This document shows, in pieces, positions 1-9,990 of a DNA stretch of 64,000 nucleotides. Under the pieces are notes generated by a model, which was given only the letters and a program-made list of their open reading frames with translations, was not told the DNA's origin and ran no database searches. Origin of the DNA: Bretschneidera sinensis. Its lineage: Eukaryota; Streptophyta; Magnoliopsida; Brassicales; Akaniaceae. Every line of letters begins with the position of its first letter. Positions within the stretch are counted from its first letter, which is position 1. The stretch lies in the NCBI GenBank assembly GCA_023935145.1, contig CM043705.1:18130501-18194500 (forward strand), read 5' to 3'. A program made the translations under genes and the position numbers.

Positions 1-970
1 CTGAAAACAATTACAAGAAAGTGTATCCAAACAGTTTTTTATTTTCAAAACAGTTTTCAAAATCAGATTATCCAAAGAATATTTCACTATTTTCTATTTT
101 AAAAATAATTTTTAAATTATAATTATCCAAACATGTTTTCTTTATAAAACTATTTTCACTTTTATTTTCGTAAATAATTTTCAAACATGCCTAAAAAGTT
201 TTCAACTTAAGTCAAGCACTATTGTAATCATTTTCCTCACGGAAACCTTGAAAATTCAACCAAAGAGTAAGTACAAAAGACATGACTTCGAGCCCCTACG
301 CCAACCATAAGGACATGATCAAGTCTATGTATCATCACTGGTTTTGGGGCCTGATGCATCTACATGCATTATTCTAGTTATCTAGGCTAGCTAGGTGCAT
401 AAGAAAGGTTAGGAGTACAGTACGGAAAAAAAAGAGAGAATATTGAAGCTTTACTGCTTTAGGTTCTTTAGAGGCGGTGCCCTAGTGACTCAAATCTAAC
501 AAGGGCGTTTCTGAATCCTACAATGCTCTTTTTAAGGAATCAGAAAGTCCCCACTCCTCAGCCATTTCCTTTCAGTCATTCTACACAATCAATTACTTTT
601 TCAACCTTCAAATTAAGAAGATTGGCTACCTACAAAAAGGCTTCAAAAATTTGTTGTGTCCATTCAAGGAGTTTGGATGGATGTACCATTTATTTGAAAT
701 TGATAAAGCAATAACTACAGTAATAACTATAAATCTAATTGCCCTAATTCGTCTATTTAAGGTGGCGAATTCAGTTAAATCCGTGAATTTAACGGATTGG
801 GAGCTAGTTTGCAGCAGATATTCACAGAGCTATTTAGGCATGTCACAGTTTACTCTATTTTTTCTCCATTTCTGTTTTGATTACCTTGAGAAAAACAAAA
901 GAACTTAGCAGTCCTATAACATTCATTGTTTGAAATAAAATACCAAATTAACATTGTACGAAGAGCAATA
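1..970. other. AT-rich non-coding DNA
   Basis: No coding region, structural RNA or mobile-element end could be supported here. Short open frames at 523-908 have low-complexity content, no recognisable domain and no codon structure, so I treat them as chance. Confidence 0.6.
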
Positions 971-974
971 TAGT

Positions 975-1250
975 TAACAAGTGTTTGGTTCAATGATAAT
1001 TGTTCGTTCACTTCACTAAAAATGTTTGGGTTCGAGTCTCTTCATTTGCATCTATTGCTGTTAAACCTAAGTTTTCATTACGGAGTGATATTAACTTTGG
1101 TCCCGGTGTAAGTGCGGTGAGACTACTCCAAATTCACTTCATGCATTAAACTTAATGCTTTCTTACGGATATATGAGGTAACCTACTTATCATTTTATTT
1201 CTGCGCGACGCTTTTTCATTACCAAAATTTGATTTTTTTTTTTTATTGTG
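975..1250 (+). repeat. Possible tRNA-derived SINE
   Basis: TGGTTCAATGATAA at about 985-998 resembles a polymerase III A box, and GGGTTCGAGTC at 1028-1038 resembles a B box. The spacing of about 30 bp is what tRNA-derived SINEs show. A T-run follows at about 1231-1244, as in plant SINEs that end in T- or A-rich tails. No cloverleaf could be folded and no target-site duplication was identified, so both the ends and the call are tentative. A chance pair of degenerate boxes is the alternative. Confidence 0.35.
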
Positions 1251-2006
1251 CTCACATTATGTTCGCTTATTTTTACTTTTGTACGGCGTAACTAACTCAT
1301 TATATATTTATCATCTACCCAATTTCAATCAATAGCTTTGAGATAGTGCTTTATAGCCTATGAAAGCAAACTGGTGTGACCCTTTTATAAAAGACAGGCT
1401 CCATGCTTGCTCCTTTACAAGCAATGTGGAAGTCCCCACAAAACCAGGTTTCTTTTTATCTTGATATATAGATTAGGGACAACTTTAAGAAAAGGAGTCA
1501 AGCTAAACTTTAACAATATTTTGATGGTCCTAAATCGTAAAGTTGAATATTTGTGTGGTCCATGACTCTTACAAGTCTATCTTGGCCTTCACATCACAAC
1601 AGTATTGCCTTTCTTTTAACTGTTGATCATATTCGATCAGGATTGATCGGTGGATGTACATGGAAAGTGATATTCGAATTGCTTTTATCTGTGCTGGAGA
1701 CCCCAATTCTACGATGATTGATTGATCTTCTAGCTATCTACTATTTGATTGCAATATTTAAAATTATTTACAAAGCACATCAAGACCGATTTTCAATTGC
1801 AGCCATGTGACTGGATGGTACAGTATCTTAATACCTACTGATAGCCATTACGAAGTAGCTAGGTTTGTTTCTGATCGTTACTGGCAATAATTTTAATAAT
1901 TAAAAAAAATATTGATAATGGTTTTAGTAATGATATTGATAGCAAACTGTGCACATAAGTTGATTCTTCCCCCCCCCCCTTTTATTTTTATTTTATGACG
2001 AGCATT

Positions 2007-2051
<45 letters not shown>

Positions 2052-2850
2052 CATAAAGAAAAGTTTGAAGAAAAAAAAAATTACGTCTTCACACAAGTCA
2101 TACAAAATTTTTTATTTGCTTGAATGAGTCTTTTGGATCAAATGCAAGTGTTGAGAGATTTCTTTTTTTATTATAGACGGTGATAATGCATTTGATCTAC
2201 TAAAACTTGGTCTAAACAAAAAATTTCCAAGTCATAAAATTACTTGTTCCTACACCTTCAACTTTTCATCTATGGATATATATTTGGTGATTCTTAAATC
2301 CAATTTAAATCTAATTTTTTAAATTTAAAAAATAAAATTTAAATTGAATTAAATTCAACTCCCATAATATATCAAACAACTAAATCACTATTATTCTTTG
2401 TTAACCTCGTTACCAAACATACTTGTAAAAAAAACTCATTAGCAAACACAAAAAAAAAAACAATATTATATGTTCTTTCTATCATATTTCAGTCTTCACA
2501 ATTCAGAGGTTGGCCTTCGGTCTGAATTTGGTTATAGTCATGGACTCACGAACGGGCTTTGAGGTTGACTTCTATTGAAGACTGGAACAAAGGATTCTAC
2601 AACCCAGTGTTATATCTCGCCATGGGCTGATGGCAGCCTAAAACTAATGGACTGTAAGCAATAATTTAATTAAATAAAAAGGCCACCTTTTTAAATCAAG
2701 AAGCCCGTGGCACTCGGTTAAAGCTTGTAAGTATTTTGTTGATACCGAGAGATTTAAAATGTACCAGCTATCACCCCAGCAAATGAAATATATAGCAGGA
2801 ACAAGGTTTGTCAAACATCAACTTGATGCAGGTGGCAACCTCTGTTCTTG
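1251..2850. other. AT-rich non-coding DNA with simple repeats
   Basis: No gene is supported. The stretch holds an 11-base C run at 1969-1979 and a (TA)n microsatellite at 2009-2049. The open frame across these runs encodes a Tyr-Ile repeat and is an artefact. The 3' end of the synthetase relic starts at 2851. Confidence 0.6.
2009..2049. repeat. (TA)n microsatellite
   Basis: Uninterrupted alternating T and A for about 41 bases, closely preceded by a C homopolymer at 1969-1979. Confidence 0.95.
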
Positions 2851-3484
2851 TTAAATTGGTGGCTCTTGATCAACAGGTGATGCTTTCTGTTCCCATCCAA
2901 ATGGGACACATGGCCTCCAAATTGTTTCCCTGCCTATATCCATGAGTGCGATGCCCTTTTGCAGTCAAATCAGCTCTGATCTGATCACTCCTCTCGAAAT
3001 CTTTGTTTTTCCTGGCAACTACTCTTTCTTCAATCAAACGCAACACGTCAGTTTCCCCCAGCCCTGCTCTGCGTAATGCCTTGCCGTTCAAGCACTGCAA
3101 AACCTGTTCAATAGGAAACAAAATTTCAGATGATAACTTCTAACAGAAGGAAAACATGACTCTGTAATTTGACAAGGAGGCTTTGAAATCCTCATCACCT
3201 CAGCGTATGTGAGATCAGGCAGCAACCCGAGAACATCCAAAACTTCCCTAACCGTTTTTTCTACTTCAATAAGGGAATGAATAAGTGATAATTGTTGCCA
3301 CCCCTGTTGCTGCTTCTGGAAAATTATAAACAGATTATATACTTTTCTGTCATTAAAAAGAGAGAAAAAGAGGCATTGAAAGTGGTATTCATAACTGGAT
3401 TATGGATGTGTACCTTCAACTCATTCAAAGATCTGTTTATAGTTTTCAAAGCATCTTGAAAAGCCCCAGTCAGTATATGGGCAG
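2851..3484 (-). pseudogene. Cysteinyl-tRNA synthetase, last three exons (truncated, frameshifted)
   Basis: Cysteine-tRNA ligase charges tRNA-Cys. This piece resembles the C-terminal domain of the plant organellar-type enzyme. Three exons can be read on the minus strand: about 3414-3484 (HILTGAFQDALKTINRSL), 3199-3315 (including TVREVLDVLGLLPDLTYAE) and 2851-3103 (including RAGLGETDVLRLIEERV and ARKNKDFERSDQIRADLTAKG). Introns 3316-3413 and 3104-3198 have GT/AG ends and join in phase. In the last exon the frame breaks at about 2950, near the GGGCATCGC context. The expected C-terminus (WRPCVPFGWEQKASP) continues in another frame to a stop at 2851-2853, which fits a single extra base. All catalytic exons are missing and homology stops near 3484. 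I read this as a relic. A sequencing error could explain the frameshift but not the truncation. Confidence 0.75.
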
Positions 3485-4080
3485 TATTTCAAGTCATCCG
3501 ATATTTTAGCCTGGATGGGGGGAATTTTACCGTCACAGGGTGAGGGCAGGGATGGAATTTAATCTCCAGTCGGGTTTGAGGTTGAGGCTGGGGCCGGGGA
3601 TTGCATTCCCCACCCCAGTTAAGCCTGGAACCAAACATGTATTATAATAAATATTATTATAATTATAATTATTTATATTTTATATAATATATGATAATTA
3701 CACTCTTATACATACCCATTTTTTTTCATGTTATATTATGATAGTTTTTAATCAAAATAAGCATTACTATGAGAAATAAAGTTAGTTGCAGCCTAGTAGG
3801 GAATCCCCGGATTTGTAAACCGGAAATCCTCGTCCTAGACAGTTGAACGGAGCAGGAACAGGTACTTATATCCCCAATGAGACGGAGATGGGGCCTAAGG
3901 AAAAATCCCGGCCGGGTACGGGGGTTGGGAAGGGGAACCCACCCTGTCGCCCTTCCTATCTATTGTCAGGACCTGGGATGGGTACATTCCTGTTGAACAA
4001 CCCACAGAGGCCCACAAAATCAAATTAAAAGTTTTTGAGAACTTAAGTGAAGTTTCAGACCTGGTACATATAATAGACAG
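3485..4080. repeat. GC-clustered repeat abutting the synthetase relic
   Basis: Blocks of G and C runs (3517-3620 and 3800-3980, for example GGCTGGGGCCGGGGATTGC and CCCCACCCC) flank an AT-rich core at 3640-3780. Inverted G-rich and C-rich subterminal blocks around an AT core are common in plant non-autonomous hAT-type elements. Convincing termini and a target-site duplication were not found, so the class is a guess. The relic loses homology exactly where this block begins. Confidence 0.35.
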
Positions 4081-5600
4081 TAAGGATAAGCATAGAATCC
4101 GTTGACATGCGAACTAAACTTAAACCGGTATAATGGGTTGGGTTAGGTTGTGGTTTTTTAGAGATTGGGTTGGATTGGGTTGAAAATATTTTGAACCTGG
4201 TGGGTTGGGTTGGGTTATGGGTTCAAAATTTTCAACCCGATCAAATATATAATTATATATTTTATATTTATTGAATATAAAATAGTGTATAAATAATTAT
4301 AGTATAATTGTAAAATATATAATCATAAAATGTTCATTCTAATTAATATTAGTGTGTAAAATTATATGTAACAGATACTCTAATGTCCAAACAAATCTCA
4401 TACTTTCCAATTACCCAGATTTTAGTTTCAAATATTTACATTAGAAACAAATATCGATTTCGAGTTATAAAATAGTTTTCATAATTATTCTTAAGCATAA
4501 CTTCAATCAGAATAAATTGATGCACAATTAACTTATGCTAACAAAATTTTGATTTCTTGTATTATTGTAACTATAAAAATAAACATAGAAATTAACACTC
4601 TAACCTACAAGATTCCAGTCGGGATCAATGTATGCAGATAAACTTATATTCCAAAAAGATGTACCATAATGTTGATGGAAGAAATGTTGAATGCATGATA
4701 AAGCTTTGTAATACCAACTTGTTGGAAACCTTTCATGCAAACAGTATTGAACCATTCAATTTGCCTCTCTGTGACCTTTTAAGAGCCCCCATGTCACTTC
4801 TAAGTACATTAAAGCATAGTCCAAAAATTAGACTGGTTAGTGAGAAAGCATTAGCACGGTTAACAAATACTGAGTTACTAAAATATATTATCAGCAACTG
4901 TGCAGAAATCTAAATTTCCTTTGTAATTGAACAGTCTTCTAAAGTAAGTTAAATTTGTGTCAACTAAAGCAGTTCCTAACGCAATATTCAGATAAATATT
5001 GTGTTTTTCAATATAACGATGAATTCATATTCTAACATTAAGGGCTTCAGGTTGTGAGCATACAGATAAGCAATTGATCATGGTCACTTCATCAGGCTTT
5101 ATATTACTCGCTTACATTTCATGAAACAATGCCAAAGTATCTTTACCAAGTTTGGCTTCAATGTAGTTTCCAATTATGGCATTCCATGGCACAACATCAT
5201 TCTTTTGCATGTCATCAAAAGCTTCTTTAGCAGTATCCAAAAAAACCAAATTTAATATAGCCTACAACCCTTGTAGTCTACGAGACAATTGCTCTCTTTT
5301 CCATGTTATCAAATATTTTTTGTGCTGTCAGACAAATATATTTTACTTGTAATATGAATGGATTTAGTTTTGGATTTAATATAATATTTTTTTTGTTATG
5401 TAATTTGTATGGTTTAATTATTTAGTAAAAAAAATATATCAATCCGGTGATCCAAATCGACCCAAACCGATTAGAATGAGTTGAGTTAAGTTAAGGTTGG
5501 ATGAGTTCATGGGTTGGGTTGGGTTGGGTTGGGTTTTTTCAACCCGGTATGAATGGGTTGGGTTGAAATTTTAGGATAACCCGATCCAAACCGACTCCTA
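4081..5600. mobile_element. Non-autonomous hAT-like element carrying a PPR gene fragment
   Basis: The left end starts TAAGGATAAGCAT and the right end, read inward, starts TAGGAGTCGGTTTGG. The flanking 8-bp sequences ATAGACAG (4073-4080) and ATAAACAG (5601-5608) match at 7 of 8 positions, the TSD size expected of hAT elements. Subterminal GGGTTGGGTTGGGTT arrays lie inside both ends (about 4130-4230 and 5470-5580), with complementary CAACCCG motifs. No transposase is present. The interior includes a minus-strand PPR-type fragment at 4958-5338, so the element resembles a gene-capturing (Pack-type) hAT. The ends are inferred from a diverged TIR plus TSD. Confidence 0.6.
4958..5338 (-). pseudogene. 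PPR protein fragment (PLS-type repeats), captured
   Basis: The minus strand reads through typical pentatricopeptide-repeat text: AQKIFDNMEKRAIVS, then DTAKEAFDDMQKNDVVPWNA followed by IIGNYIEAKLGKDTLALFHE, then NIKPDEVTMINCLSVCSQ, then IHRYIEKHNIYLNIALGTAL. PPR proteins bind organellar RNA, and the VVPWNAII pattern is typical of the PLS subclass. At least three in-frame stops are present: after IVS, after FHEM and after LNVRI. Neither an N-terminal targeting region nor an E/DYW C-terminus is present. The fragment lies wholly inside the hAT-like element at 4081-5600, so it was probably captured from a host gene and then decayed. Confidence 0.75.
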
Positions 5601-5691
5601 ATAAACAGCATCTGATGCACTTTCCAGCTGAGAAATTGAGTAATTGAGAGGAGAGCGGTAGTGCACGCTTATCAAGAAGTTGCATTATACG

Positions 5692-5735
5692 CCCGCGAGC
5701 GCGCGCGCGCGCACACATATATATATATATATAAA
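5692..5735. repeat. Compound microsatellite (GC)n(CA)n(TA)n
   Basis: A GCGCGCGCGCGC run passes directly into CACACA and then TATATATATA. Such compound runs usually arise by replication slippage. Confidence 0.9.
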
Positions 5736-5744
5736 CGGAGCCCT

Positions 5745-6579
5745 AGAGCCCCACTTTACCTCACAAATTGTGAAAAAATTACCTAACGATTTTGACATTT
5801 TCTCGTTAGTATTAGTGACATGCCCATTATGCATCTAGTAAGTCACACTACTCTCCTGGCAAGCAGCACAGCTCTGGGCAATAGGAAATAACATTTTTAA
5901 TCTTTTGAGTATTCATGATTTTTTATTTTAGTACTTCAATAAAAAAAAATTAAATCACCAACTCATAATTATTTTCTATTTTTATTTTACTGTCAGTTTT
6001 TTTTTTCTTCAATTAATTCATGAAGTATCATATCATCACGATGAAATAGCAAATGATTATTGAAGTGGTCAAGATTTTAATGCCCAAAAATTTATTTTCC
6101 CTTCCATTGCTTTTTGTCAATTTTTCTCAAGAACAAAACATAACAGACCCAAAACTCAAAATTATACTTAATAATGGCTCTAAGAATTTTTTTTAAAAAA
6201 AAAAATCAATTAAGTTTTCTCTCACTTTACGCCACTTTTCTCATCAACCAAATCGGCTTTAACTTCATCTAGCTCTTCATAGACTCTGTTCATCTTCTCT
6301 TTTTTCTGATAAATATTACAAAAAATAGTTGTTTCCAAGCAAACCTGTATATAAACACTTTCTTCCACGATTTCAGATTTTAAGAACCCTAAATACTTCT
6401 CTTTCGTCTTTTCTCTTTAGACTCTAACCAAATCTTTTTTTTTTCTCTCAAATTCCTTCTTCTAAACAAAAAATTGATCTTACCCAAGGAGATTTCTTAC
6501 AATTTTCGGCTAAATTGTGGTGAAAATTCATCAAAATTTTCATTTTTTTTCATCCCCTCTCTAGCATTCCTCTTCTCCC
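5745..6579. other. AT-rich flank of the large hAT element
   Basis: No complete gene. On the minus strand about 6245-6320 reads a short acidic helical stretch (MNRVYEELDEVKADLVDEK) that could be a relic of a coiled-coil gene, but it is too short to identify. The last eight bases, CTTCTCCC (6572-6579), are the left target-site duplication of the hAT element. Confidence 0.5.
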
Positions 6580-7172
6580 TAAGGGGAGAGCATTGTTACG
6601 TTATAACTGAAAAACCGAACCAAATAAAAAAAACAAAAATTTTCAATAATTTAGTTAATTCTGTTTTTTCGGTTTGGTTTTCCCATTTTTATCGGTTTTT
6701 CGGTTGCAGTTTCGGTCTTCAAAAATTCTAATTTAAGTTAACCAAAAAACCGATATTTTTATTTTTTAAATAAATAATTATGATTTTAATTAGGAAAATA
6801 TATAAGAACTTTAACCTAAGACTTAATTCATTTCTCTTTTATTCTTTCTTCTAGAGCGGCAGTCGTAAAGCCTCCAACCCTTGCCTTCATTCTATCTCCC
6901 TGATATCCTCATCGCCGGATGTCACTGTATCACGCTGCCGACTGCCGTTTTCTGATGGCATCACCATTCTTAAAGCTCCATAATCAACACCCTTTAGGCC
7001 TTCATCTTTCCACTTTAACTCTCTCTGTATGAACGAAATTTTGGCACAGTGAGACTTCACCGTTCGTTTCAAAGTAAGTATGGGTTTGATTGCTTCTATG
7101 TTCTTACTTCTTAGGTTACGATTTGGTTTAGGGTTCAAATTAATACAGTTTCATTTTATTATGCAGGTATAG

Positions 7173-8607
7173 TATTGACCCATATTTATTTTAATAATGA
7201 CAAAACATATTATTGTGCTAATTCTCTTTATCTAGTCTTATTTCGATTTTATGGATAATGGAACGCAGGTCAGAAGCAATGCATGATCAATGGAACATTG
7301 AAGTATTTCTGAAGACTTAGAAGCAAAGTAAGAGATTAATAGTCTAGTAAAGATTAAATTCCTTGTAAATATCTCTCTATGCTCCTAGATCAATTATTAC
7401 TCAAAGATTAAAATGTTTTAAATGATTTTAAGCAAAAACAAAGTTTTCTTTAGATCATAGTCAACTACAGAGACCTGTAGCCAACTACACTTTGCTGTAG
7501 CCAACTACAGATTTATGTAGTCAACTACAGAACCTTGTTGTAGTCGACTACACCACCTACTGTAGCCAACTATAGATTTTTGTAGTCAACTACAGACCTA
7601 TCTATAGTCGACTAGACACTGCTTAGTCGACTACAGGGTCTACAAAAGAGCACAGAACCCTGCTATAGTCGACTAAGCAATGTGTAATTGACTACAAGGT
7701 CCTTTTTGGCTTCAATCAAAGCTGTAGTCGACTACACCTTTTTGTAGTCGACTACAAGACCTACCTGCTACTTAATTCTCATTCTCAAAAAGTTTATAGT
7801 TGACAACACCTTGCTGTAGTCGACTACACCAAGTCTAGTAATGGCTATTTTGCGTAAATCAGCTGCATTAAATGCTCAAACGGTCATATTAGATTTGAAT
7901 TGGCTATTTGGAGTTTTTGCAATAAATACCCAGCCATTACAAGCCTCAACAACCAGCTTGAACACCATAGAAAATATTTATTGCAAAAATCAAGCTTTCA
8001 ATTTTATTCTTGAGCCATTGTTGAGCTTTAAGCTTTAGAGAGAGAAATTTTCTGAGTTAGAAGCATTTATTGTACACTCTCTCTTGTTCCAATATGTTCA
8101 TTCCTTCTCAAAGTAAAAAGAGTTGGTATAACTTTTAGAGTGAAAAGAGTTGGTATAACTTTGAGCTTTAAGCTTTAGGGAGAGAAATTTTCTGAGTTGG
8201 AAGTATTTATTGTACACTCTCTCTTGTTTCAATCTATTCATTCATTCTCAAAGTGAAAAGAGTTAGTATAACTTTTAGAGTGTTTAGGCATTAAACAATT
8301 CCTTGTAACTTCCTTGTGGAAGAGATGTTTGTAAGGTTCGGGCAATACCCATGAAGTTGCTTGACTATTCTTGGTGGATTGCTTCAAGAAAGTTCCTTGA
8401 AGAGTGTGGACATAAGGTCTGAGTGATTTCGATATTGCGGAACCATTATAAACGGATTTTACGTATTCTCTTCCTTTACTTCTTTAATTTCAAGCAATTT
8501 ATTTATTATATGTTTTACTTGATTAAATTGTTGAAACTTGTTTGTTAATTGCAAAAAGATTTTTAAAACTCAATTCACCCCCTCTTGGGTTTGTACCTCG
8601 GTCTACA
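7173..8607 (+). repeat. 5' LTR of the Sirevirus-like element
   Basis: Begins TATTGACCC (the terminal TG appears mutated) and ends GGTCTACA directly before the primer site. It is 1435 bp long. It carries the TGTAGTCGACTACA palindrome array (about 7450-7830) and a TATA-like AATAAATA near 7921. It also has a roughly 140-bp tandem duplication (about 8023-8302) that the 3' LTR lacks, which accounts for most of the length difference. Confidence 0.85.
7450..7830. repeat. Array of the 14-bp palindrome TGTAGTCGACTACA in U3
   Basis: Perfect copies of the self-complementary 14-mer occur at 7539-7552, 7723-7736, 7743-7756 and 7815-7828. About ten variants, such as TGTAGTCAACTACA and TGTAGCCAACTACA, lie between them at irregular spacing. 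The array sits upstream of the TATA-like box in the promoter (U3) part of the LTR. Palindromic repeats in LTR promoters have been reported for Sireviruses. A role as dimeric factor sites is my inference. Confidence 0.85.
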
Positions 8608-8623
8608 ATTGGTTTCAGAGCCA
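8608..8623 (+). other. Primer binding site (initiator tRNA-Met type)
   Basis: ATTGGTTTCAGAGCCA follows the 5' LTR. It matches the usual plant TGGTATCAGAGC site, complementary to the 3' end of initiator tRNA-Met, with one central mismatch. Confidence 0.8.
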
Positions 8624-8661
8624 CATACTCAATTTTAGGCTTAAAATCCTTAAGTTGATTC

Positions 8662-9702
8662 AATGACTTCAAATGGTTATACCGAATATCATTCCTATAC
8701 TAGACCTCCTTTGATCAATGACACAAATTATAATTATTGAAAAAATAAAATGAAAATCTTTGTTGAAGGAAAAGATTATAATTTGTGGAGAATCATTGAA
8801 GAAGGACCTAGAATTCTTACAAAGGAAATAACTATTGGAGAAATCAATCATACAATGCCTAAACTCAAATCGGAGTTTAGTGAAGAGGATTGTAGAATGA
8901 TATCTCTAAATAATAGAGCTACTAGTATGTTACATTGTGCTTTAGACATTACTGAATACAATAAAATTTATGCATGTGTTTCGGCTAAAGAGATATGGGA
9001 AAATTTTCAAATTACTTATGAGGCACTAGCGAAGTTAAAAAATCAAAAATTTATATGCTAGTGTCTGAATATGAATCTTTTAAAATGTCTCCTAACAAAA
9101 CAATTTTTGAAATGCACTCCTGTTTCACCATTATTGTTAACGGCTTAAAGCTTCTTAGTAGGAACATTAAGGAGTTTGAACTAACAAGGAATATATTGAG
9201 ATCTTTTCCATTAACTTGGAAAGTAAACAAGACAGTTATAATGGAGGCCAAAGATCTTGACAAACTTGATGTCGAAATGTTTCTTGGATCATTATTGACA
9301 TACGAGATGAAAGAAATGAATCCCGATGCCAATAAGGATGAGATGAAGAAAAATAAAATAACTGCTCTCAAAGCTTCCACAAGCAAGAAAGATGAAGAAA
9401 AGGGAGAAGAGAATGAGAGTAGTGAAGAAGATGGTGAAATGGCTTTAATCACCAAAAGGTTTCATAAGTTTTTGAAGAAGAGCAAGAAACCTTACATAAA
9501 GGATTCCACTCCAAAAATAGAACCTATTGTGTGTTATGGTTACAAGAAGCCCGGACACATGAAAGTTGATTTTCCAACAATAAGCAAACCATACAAGAGC
9601 TTCAAAAATAAATCCATGGTTGCAACCACTTGGAGTGATGATGAAGAAGAAGAACTTTTGGAAAACGACGTCGGATATAAAGAAATTGCCAATCTCATAT
9701 GC
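8662..9702 (+). pseudogene. Sirevirus-like gag (UBN2-type), broken
   Basis: Gag forms the virus-like particle that packages retrotransposon RNA. The start near 8662 reads MTSNGYTEYHSYTRPP and is cut by a stop before 8750. The frame from 8750 reads MKIFVEGKDYNLWRIIEEGP and runs to about 9055. It then shifts into a frame that continues to 9702 (ESFKMSPNKTIFEM, then LSRNIKEFELTRNILRSFP and DVEMFLGSLLTYEMKEMNPD). The zinc knuckle is degenerate: CYGYKKPGHMKVDF lacks two of the Cys ligands of the CCHC motif. The frameshift, the early stop and the lost knuckle make this non-functional. Confidence 0.8.
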
Positions 9703-9990
9703 TAGAGATAGAAATCCTAGAAATATATATGCACACATGTATGCTCATCCTAGAAATACAAATCCTAGGAATACACATTCAAGATATGCATATGCTAGGA
9801 ATGCGTATCCTAGAAATTACTATCATGCATATCCTAAAGATAACATGTAAGTTCATAACTCTTATGCTAGAAACATGTATCATAGGAATGCTCATCCAAG
9901 GAATAATAGGCATACATATCCAAGACATCCTAGAAAATTTTATGACTCTCATCCTAGGATTATGCATCATCAACATGTCTACAATTATAG
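9703..9990 (+). repeat. Short tandem TCCTAGAAAT-like repeats after gag
   Basis: Irregular repeats of a 15- to 30-base unit containing CCTAGAAAT or CCTAGGAAT encode alternating Tyr/His/Ala-Pro-Arg-Asn text (for example YAHPRNTNPRN). They follow the gag zinc-knuckle region. Several overlapping open frames on both strands are by-products of the repeat. Confidence 0.6.

Noticed and set aside
1893..2105. Minus-strand open frame with a long Tyr-Ile repeat
   Set aside because: It is only the translation of the (TA)n microsatellite. The same applies to 60647-60850.
3843..4028. 61-codon Gly/Pro-rich frame
   Set aside because: It is produced by the G/C-run repeat and has no start context or homologous domain.
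4130..5580. GGGTTGGGTTGGGTT arrays as possible interstitial telomere repeats
   Set aside because: Plant telomeres are TTTAGGG. Here the unit is GGGTT, occurs at both ends of a TIR/TSD-bounded element and has complementary copies, so hAT subterminal repeats explain it better.
7450..7830. Regularly recurring palindromes as a CRISPR-like array
   Set aside because: Spacing is irregular, spacers are themselves repeat variants, and the array lies inside an LTR of a plant retrotransposon.
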